NCBI GenBank assembly: GCA_030149585.1
Contig: JASFBJ010000108.1
Location: 1 to 10,852 of the forward strand
Source of the DNA: Desulfobacterales bacterium
GTDB lineage: Bacteria; Desulfobacterota; Desulfobacteria; Desulfobacterales; JASFBJ01
Length of the DNA: 10,852 nucleotides
Reading direction: 5' to 3'
Shown here: positions 5,854 through 10,852 of the stretch, in pieces
Numbering within the stretch: position 1 is the stretch's first letter
Layout of the letters: the number at the start of each line of letters is the position of its first letter
Made by a program: the position numbers and the translations under genes
Notes under the pieces: generated by a model
What the model saw: only the letters and a program-made list of their open reading frames with translations
Database searches by the model: none
Told to the model about the DNA's origin: nothing

Positions 5854-5862
5854 TGATATAAT
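5854..5862 (+). promoter_or_regulatory. Extended -10 promoter of the hybrid kinase gene
   Basis: TGATATAAT gives a perfect TATAAT (5857-5862) preceded by TG one base upstream, an extended -10. There is no recognisable -35, which fits an extended -10 or activator-dependent promoter. Initiation near 5869 would leave a leader of only about 12 nt. An alternative start further upstream cannot be excluded. Confidence 0.5.
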
Positions 5863-5869
5863 AAATTTT

Positions 5870-5875
5870 GGAGAG
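5870..5875 (+). promoter_or_regulatory. Ribosome binding site of the hybrid kinase
   Basis: GGAGAG lies 5 nt before the ATG at 5881. This strong, close Shine-Dalgarno sets the start. Confidence 0.75.
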
Positions 5876-5880
5876 TATTT

Positions 5881-8800
5881 ATGCGGTTTTCAATTCGCTG
5901 GGCCTTTTTACTGGGATTTTTAGGATTGATCTGGGGAACTCAAATAATTACGAATACCTCCTCTTATTTTACATCCCAGAAAGTACTAGACCAACATGCC
6001 AAAGAGATTATGACTAATATTGCTGAACTTGCCATGGTAGAATCTCAAAATCATCTATCCTATGCTTATGAGGCGGCCGTCTTAACCACGCGTTTAATAG
6101 CAGATGATTTTATGGGTGAAGGAGCTGATATAATAACGGCAGTTGAACGATATTTTTTTAATCAGCTGGAATTGCACCCTCATTTTACTGGAATTTATTT
6201 AGGCTTTCCAAATGGAGATTTTTATGATGTCCGAAACCATTATAGAGGAGATATCTCCTGTATTCGAACAAAATTTATTCAAAATCAAGGGACTTTTCGC
6301 TCAATAAAACTTAAATGGAGGGATTCTAATTATAAAATAATCGATAGCGCTGTGGATTTAAACGATACCTATGACCCGCGCCTCCGCCCCTGGTACAAAA
6401 AAGCACTTGAAAAAAAGAAAATTGTCTGGACTGATCCTTATATTTTTTACACTTCCCAAAAACCAGGAATTACAATCGCTGGTCCAATTTATAATCCATC
6501 AGGCACTCTGCGATGTATTATTGGAGTTGATGTTGAGATAGATCAGCTTTCCACTTTTATTGCCAAATTAAAAATAGGCAAGAGCGGAAAAGCATTTATG
6601 CTTAATAAAAACGGAGATGTAGTGGCATTTCCAAATCTTGATCAATTAAGATATGTGGATAAATCCCGGTCTAATAAAATTCGTCTCGTAAAAATCAATG
6701 AACTGGATGATATATTGAGTCGTAAGGCCTTTATGTCGATAAATAATAAATTTGGTGAAAAAATCTATGATAATCTGGAACAACCCTGTTTTGCCGGTTT
6801 CGAGTATCAAAACAAAACCTACCATACTATGTTTATCCAGTTCAGGGCGTTGCAATGGCCGTGGATTGTCGGCGTTTATCTGCCGGAGGATGATTATCTG
6901 GGAGCTATTAATAATAATAGAAAATTTAATTTGCTGGTGACATTTGTAATGTCGCTTTTGGCCACAATACTTTGTATGGCTCTATCCAAAGGGATTATAC
7001 GTCCCTTATCTTATCTTGAAAAAATGGCTATAGCAGTTAAGAATGACAATTTTACGACTCAGTATAATATCAAATCAGTATATAAGGAGATTCAGGAAAC
7101 AGCGGATTCTTTTTATTTAATGAAAAAAGATATTCAAAAAAGTTCAAAAAAATATCTTGGAATTTTTAATAATATTCAGGATGTCTATTATGAAATTACA
7201 ATTGAGGGTAAGCTGCTCGAGGTCAGCCCCTCTTTGCTGAAAAGTTTTAATTATACTCGGGAGGAATTGATTGGGTCTTCGCTATCTGGAATTTTTGCCA
7301 AACCTGAAGAAAGCGATAAACTGATTCAGAACATTTTAAATAAGAAAAAAATTACGGATTATGAAGTGGTTTTAAAGAATAAAAACGGGCCATTAACCTA
7401 TGCTTCCTTAACTGCTTCTTTAATAACCGATGAACATGGAAATAATGAAATCATTATCGGATCTCTTCGCGATATCACCCCGCGCAAAATAGCTGAGGCA
7501 AAACTGCGTCAATACAAGGATCATCTGGAGGAAAAAGTTAAGTTAAGAACTCTGGAACTTAAAAAGGCAAATGCTGCTCTAATAAAGGAATTTGAACAAA
7601 GACAAATTTCGGAAAAAGCGTTACGGGAAAGTGAAGAAAAATATCGAAGTATTCTGGAAAGTACTGGTGAAGGATATTATGAATGCGACCTTGATGGCAA
7701 ATTCACTTTTTTAAACAACACTGCATGCAAAATATTAGGTCATCCCTGTGATGAACTTATCGGGCAGAATATGATCAAATATATTGGTTTAAAAGATCAA
7801 ACAAATGTTATGCATTTGATGAATCTTGTATCAAAGGACCATAAAATAATTAATAATTTAAAAATTACCATTATTCGTAAAGATAAAACAAAAATTCCGG
7901 TTCGTTTAAGCATTTTGCCAAACAGGGATTATGATCAAAAAATTACAGGATTCCGTGGAATTGCTTATGATATTACTCAACAGGAAGAATCTGAAAAACA
8001 AAGAGTAAAACTTGAAGAACAACTAAATCATGCCCAGCGAATGGAAGCAATCGGAACTCTGGCTGGAGGGATCGCGCATGATTTTAATAATCTGCTTATG
8101 GGTATTCAGGGGAATTTGGCAATTCTTTACCTTGGAATAGAACCGGATAATGATCTGTATGAATACCTTGAAACTATTGAAAATTGTATTGACAGCGGAG
8201 CTTCACTTACCAGGCAGCTACTTGGTTTTGCCAGAGGTGGTAAATATATTGTGACACAGACCAACTTAAATGAACTTTTACAAAAAGCAGCAATTCTTTT
8301 TGGTCGGACAAAAAAAGAGATTAAAATCCATGGGAGCTATGAAAAAAACATCTGGCTGGTGGATGTTGACCAGGGTCAAATTGATCAGGTTTTGATTAAT
8401 CTGTTTGTCAATGCCTCCCAGGCCATGCCGGGCGGTGGTGACCTTTATCTTAAAACTGCAAACAAAACTCTTGATCAGGATTTTGTAAAACCTTTTAATG
8501 TGAATCCAGGAAAGTATGTGCAGGTATCAGTTAGTGATACAGGAATCGGCATGGATCAAAAAACTTTAAAAAGAATATTTGAACCTTTTTTCACGACCAA
8601 AAAATTAGGTAAAGGCACTGGTCTGGGGCTGGCCTCGGTTTTTGGTATTATTAAAAATCATGATGGAATAATTTATGCTAAAAATAAAAAAGGACAAGGC
8701 GTGACATTTAATATGTTTTTGCCAATATCCAAAATAGCATCTAAAGAATTAAAAACTCAGCCTAAAGAGCTGAAAACCGGTCATGAAACCATTCTTCTTG

Positions 8801-9147
8801 TGGATGATGAAGAGTATATTCTGGATGCCTTTACATTAATGTTAAAAGATTTAGGGTATTTAGTTCATACTGCAATTTGCGGCAAAGAGGCTGTTAAAAT
8901 ATATAATGATAAGATGGAGCAGATTGATTTGGTAATTTTGGATATGGTTATGCCTGATATTTCCGGCGGTGAAATTTTAGATATACTTAAAGAACTGAAT
9001 CCCCAGGTGAAAATTATTATTTCAAGTGGTTATAATTTAAAGCATCTGGCAAAAGAGATGCATAATAGAAAATTTGATGCATTTATTCAAAAGCCCTTTA
9101 ATATGCGGCAGTTGTCCAATAAAATAAGAATAGTTCTGGATGGCTGA
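5881..9147 (+). CDS. Membrane hybrid histidine kinase (dCache-HAMP-PAS-PAS-HisKA-HATPase-REC)
   Basis: The product has 1088 residues. A first membrane helix (about 7-24) and a second (about 350-369) enclose a periplasmic sensor with the dCache signature DPRLRPWY (165-172) and GVD (215-217). A HAMP-like segment (370-422) and a first PAS (about 425-537) follow. A coiled coil (about 540-585) leads to a second PAS (586-700). The HisKA motif GGIAHDFNN places the phospho-accepting histidine at H733. The ATPase domain has its N box at N840/N844, G1 DTGIG (886-890), F box FEPFFTTK (900-907) and G2 GKGTGLGL (910-917). A C-terminal receiver (968-1088) has acidic D975/D976, phospho-acceptor D1021, S1048 and K1071. 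All catalytic residues look intact. Expected role: senses a small periplasmic ligand, autophosphorylates and passes phosphate to its receiver, then onward through an unlinked phosphotransfer protein. No output domain or partner regulator is adjacent. It is transcribed alone, ending at the terminator that overlaps its stop. Confidence 0.93.
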   Translation: MRFSIRWAFLLGFLGLIWGTQIITNTSSYFTSQKVLDQHAKEIMTNIAELAMVESQNHLSYAYEAAVLTTRLIADDFMGEGADIITAVERYFFNQLELHPHFTGIYLGFPNGDFYDVRNHYRGDISCIRTKFIQNQGTFRSIKLKWRDSNYKIIDSAVDLNDTYDPRLRPWYKKALEKKKIVWTDPYIFYTSQKPGITIAGPIYNPSGTLRCIIGVDVEIDQLSTFIAKLKIGKSGKAFMLNKNGDVVAFPNLDQLRYVDKSRSNKIRLVKINELDDILSRKAFMSINNKFGEKIYDNLEQPCFAGFEYQNKTYHTMFIQFRALQWPWIVGVYLPEDDYLGAINNNRKFNLLVTFVMSLLATILCMALSKGIIRPLSYLEKMAIAVKNDNFTTQYNIKSVYKEIQETADSFYLMKKDIQKSSKKYLGIFNNIQDVYYEITIEGKLLEVSPSLLKSFNYTREELIGSSLSGIFAKPEESDKLIQNILNKKKITDYEVVLKNKNGPLTYASLTASLITDEHGNNEIIIGSLRDITPRKIAEAKLRQYKDHLEEKVKLRTLELKKANAALIKEFEQRQISEKALRESEEKYRSILESTGEGYYECDLDGKFTFLNNTACKILGHPCDELIGQNMIKYIGLKDQTNVMHLMNLVSKDHKIINNLKITIIRKDKTKIPVRLSILPNRDYDQKITGFRGIAYDITQQEESEKQRVKLEEQLNHAQRMEAIGTLAGGIAHDFNNLLMGIQGNLAILYLGIEPDNDLYEYLETIENCIDSGASLTRQLLGFARGGKYIVTQTNLNELLQKAAILFGRTKKEIKIHGSYEKNIWLVDVDQGQIDQVLINLFVNASQAMPGGGDLYLKTANKTLDQDFVKPFNVNPGKYVQVSVSDTGIGMDQKTLKRIFEPFFTTKKLGKGTGLGLASVFGIIKNHDGIIYAKNKKGQGVTFNMFLPISKIASKELKTQPKELKTGHETILLVDDEEYILDAFTLMLKDLGYLVHTAICGKEAVKIYNDKMEQIDLVILDMVMPDISGGEILDILKELNPQVKIIISSGYNLKHLAKEMHNRKFDAFIQKPFNMRQLSNKIRIVLDG

Positions 9148-9175
9148 TTTTCCGGTCAGCCATTGATTGTTTTTT
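9140..9175 (+). terminator. Terminator overlapping the kinase stop codon
   Basis: ATGGCTGA (9140-9147, ending in the TGA stop) pairs exactly with TCAGCCAT (9156-9163) around an 8-nt loop. A six-T run follows at 9170-9175. The 6-nt gap between stem and T-run is somewhat long. It occupies the 26-bp space between two convergent genes; on the minus strand no T-run follows the same hairpin. Confidence 0.65.
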
Positions 9176-10100
9176 AACTGATTTCATAGCTCTTTATGAT
9201 CAAGGGCCTGATCTTATCAAGATCTTCTGATCTTTTCAGAGTGATCTCAATGTCACCGGTACCAACATGCCGGGCTCTTTCAACTTTACGGATGAAACCT
9301 GCTTTTGGTGAAACAGTTTCAGAAGACAGATTGATATATATCAACAGCCTGTCAATTTCCACTGGAATCATAATGCAGGCAAAATTTTTAAGACGTTTAA
9401 ATGCTAAATATGATATTAATTTTTTTTGCTGAACATCATCGCCCAATGCCATAAGAAAGGATTTCAGAGCTTCAAAAAGATCAAACAGGTTTTTATTTGA
9501 TTTTTTCAAAAGTTCAATAAGCGCTTTTTGATCAGGGGTTTTATTATTAATACTAATTATTGACTGTGAATCATATGATTCAATAGAATCTGATTCAATA
9601 CTGGAACTGATTAATTCCAGCAATAAAAAACCAATATCAAATTGGCGATATTGGATAAGCTCAATATTTCGGCTGATTTGACGGATCGCATGGCGGTCAT
9701 ATTTTGAAAAATCACCGGCAATACAAATCAGCCGTAAATTTGGCCAGTAAATTGTCTCGGCAGATTCTTTTCCAAGCAGCTTAAATACCAAAAGTTCAAA
9801 ATTCGCACGATGATCAGTCAACCAGTCAAGATAGTACAGGCCTTGATGAATTATATTTTCGTTCAATGCCCGCTGATACATGATAATAACAGGGCTTCCA
9901 TTTTCATCAAGACCTATTGTATTGATTTTGCTTTGTTTATCATTTTTAATTGCATATTCACTATCAAGCAGCTTAACTCCAAGCATTACCTCCAGATTTT
10001 GTTCTATCAAAGTTTGAAGAGATTTTTCCATAATTACAGAATGTCCCTCAAGTTCTTTTACATGTGTATCTCCTATTCGAAATAATTTAAGAGTTGTCAT
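9174..10100 (-). CDS. PD-(D/E)xK-like plus DUF5655 protein with substituted active site
   Basis: The 308-residue product has two parts. The N-terminal part (about 25-130) resembles the NucS/RecB-like nuclease fold found with DUF5655. It has E33 and E37, then INTIGLDENGSPVIIMYQ (59-76) and HQGLYYLDWL (85-94). Relatives as I know them read IDTxGLDExxxPVIIEYK, with D, E and K as metal and catalytic residues. Here these positions are N60, M74 and Q76 at the correct 14- and 16-residue spacing, so nuclease activity is unlikely. The C-terminal part (about 195-305) matches DUF5655: LFEALKSFLMALGDDV, YLAFKRLKNFACI, then HVGTGDIEITL. There is no signal peptide or membrane segment. The start is fixed by AGGAGA 7 nt upstream of the ATG (minus strand, 10104-10109). 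It converges on the kinase and is divergent from the HDOD gene. Role unknown; DNA binding or a structural role is inferred. Confidence 0.78.
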   Translation of the reverse strand: MTTLKLFRIGDTHVKELEGHSVIMEKSLQTLIEQNLEVMLGVKLLDSEYAIKNDKQSKINTIGLDENGSPVIIMYQRALNENIIHQGLYYLDWLTDHRANFELLVFKLLGKESAETIYWPNLRLICIAGDFSKYDRHAIRQISRNIELIQYRQFDIGFLLLELISSSIESDSIESYDSQSIISINNKTPDQKALIELLKKSNKNLFDLFEALKSFLMALGDDVQQKKLISYLAFKRLKNFACIMIPVEIDRLLIYINLSSETVSPKAGFIRKVERARHVGTGDIEITLKRSEDLDKIRPLIIKSYEIS

Positions 10101-10249
10101 ATTTTCTCCTGTTAGATGGAAATATTATTTAGTGCTGACCGTGAACCGCAACAATTGCAAAAGCAAATAAGGTGCCAACGCGAATAAGATACCCAAAGCA
10201 AATTCATTTATTTGTCATTTTTCCTGAGATAAAATCACTTCCAGCGTCC

Positions 10250-10276
10250 TTGATTTTCCCTTAAGTTTTATATAAT
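10250..10276 (+). promoter_or_regulatory. Promoter candidate for the zinc-finger/HDOD gene
   Basis: A perfect TATAAT lies at 10271-10276, with TTGATT at 10250-10255 and a short 15-bp spacer. The -10 box sits between inverted arms TTTTCCCT (10254-10261) and AGGGAAAA (10298-10305), which could be an operator. Initiation near 10283 would give a leader of about 60 nt. Confidence 0.4.
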
Positions 10277-10335
10277 AATACCGATAGAATCTTTGATAGG
10301 GAAAAATAAAAATAGATAATCAGGCAATTATTTAT

Positions 10336-10340
10336 GAGGA
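10336..10340 (+). promoter_or_regulatory. Ribosome binding site of the HDOD gene
   Basis: GAGGA lies 4 nt before the ATG at 10345 and supports that start. Confidence 0.65.
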
Positions 10341-10344
10341 AATT

Positions 10345-10852
10345 ATGAAAATTACATGTTCAAACTGTTCTAAAGTGTATAATATTCCGGATGAAAAATT
10401 ACCAAAAAAAGATTCAATTGCCTTTAATTGCCCGGCCTGTAGTCATAAAATTAAAATTCAATTAAAAACCGGTTCCGGTGGGGAAAAGCCCCTGAACAAA
10501 GAATCATCTTCCAATAACAAAAAACGAGTGGTTTTCAGCCCGGTTTCAGACAAAGACCCAAGCCGGCTTTTTGGTGATGACTTAAAAAAAAAGATTATAC
10601 AAACCCTGGACAACCTACCCCCAATGCCCAAAATTGTAGACAAATCCAGACAGATAATGGCTGACCCCCAATCCGGATTTAAAGATATCGCTCATATTAT
10701 TGAAACCGACCAGGCTATTGCCGCCAGGGTTTTGAAAATGGCCAAGTCAGCCTATTACGGCTTACGCGGAATGGTCAGTTCAATCCATCAGGCCACGGTT
10801 GTTTTAGGTTATAAGGCTTTGGAAGAACTTATTACCATGGTGGCTGCATCCA
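10345..10852 (+). CDS. Zinc-finger (MJ0042-type) plus HDOD domain protein, 3' end outside the window
   Basis: The frame is open from the ATG at 10345 to the window end, giving 169 complete codons. Residues 1-40 form an MJ0042-type zinc finger: CSNC (C5, C8), then YNIPDEKLP, then CPAC (C29, C32). Residues 43-78 are a polar linker. From about residue 80 an HDOD domain begins: LPPMPKIVDKSRQIM (91-105), DIAHIIETDQAIAARVLKMAKSAYYG and VLGYKALEEL. Its helical bundle looks normal up to the cut. HDOD proteins are HD-like signalling modules without the metal-binding HD pair and often act in two-component or second-messenger signalling. The N-terminal finger is a common arrangement in deltaproteobacteria and may mediate protein contacts. 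Any further C-terminal domain is unseen. It is divergent from the DUF5655 gene with a 244-bp gap, so it is probably the first gene of its unit. Confidence 0.85.
   Translation, partial: MKITCSNCSKVYNIPDEKLPKKDSIAFNCPACSHKIKIQLKTGSGGEKPLNKESSSNNKKRVVFSPVSDKDPSRLFGDDLKKKIIQTLDNLPPMPKIVDKSRQIMADPQSGFKDIAHIIETDQAIAARVLKMAKSAYYGLRGMVSSIHQATVVLGYKALEELITMVAAS

Noticed and set aside
10129..10203. Minus-strand 24-residue hydrophobic frame ending FAFAIVAVHGQH, reminiscent of a permease helix
   Set aside because: It is preceded by a stop codon (an ATG only four codons before that stop), has no start of its own, and is too short. A decayed gene remnant is possible but cannot be supported.

Overview
The window is AT-rich bacterial chromosome with long intergenic spacers. 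The gene types point to a Gram-negative, probably a deltaproteobacterium (Desulfobacterota, Desulfobacterales-like). They include an integration host factor alpha subunit, a large membrane hybrid histidine kinase, a zinc-finger plus HDOD signalling protein, a tiny RR-motif protein, signal-peptide and periplasmic proteins, and a REP-like palindrome of the GTTCCCACGC type. The taxonomic call is an inference from these families; no rRNA or other marker gene is present.

Layout. Bases 2-91 are the last 29 codons of a gene entering from the left. Two hairpin-forming repeats follow. A sigma70-like promoter and a leader with its own intrinsic terminator then precede ihfA (418-714). A small minus-strand gene for an arginine-pair-rich protein lies at 788-922. 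After about 500 bp of AT-rich spacer comes a GT4-type glycosyltransferase (1435-2847). Next is a two-gene unit: a 697-residue single-pass membrane protein (2942-5035) and a 197-residue secreted helical protein (5055-5648), closed by a strong terminator near 5695-5719. A second spacer holds inverted repeats and a probable regulated promoter for a 1088-residue hybrid histidine kinase (5881-9147). The kinase converges on a minus-strand gene (9174-10100) for a PD-(D/E)xK-like/DUF5655 protein. A divergent intergenic region then leads to a zinc-finger/HDOD gene (10345 onward) cut by the window end.

The most distinctive locus is the 697/197-residue pair. The membrane protein has an acidic, internally repeated cytoplasmic part, one transmembrane helix, a helical periplasmic domain and four exact 24-residue leucine-rich-like repeats. 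The neighbouring secreted protein aligns without gaps, at a constant offset of 345 residues, to that helical domain over about 157 residues. The two genes are therefore ancient paralogues and may form one envelope complex; I do not recognise a function. A second notable point is that the DUF5655 protein has all three expected nuclease catalytic positions substituted (D to N, E to M, K to Q), suggesting a non-catalytic nuclease-like protein.

The signalling genes (hybrid kinase, HDOD protein) and the envelope genes are separate transcription units. Nothing in the sequence ties them into one pathway, and I see no mobile element, CRISPR array, tRNA or rRNA.
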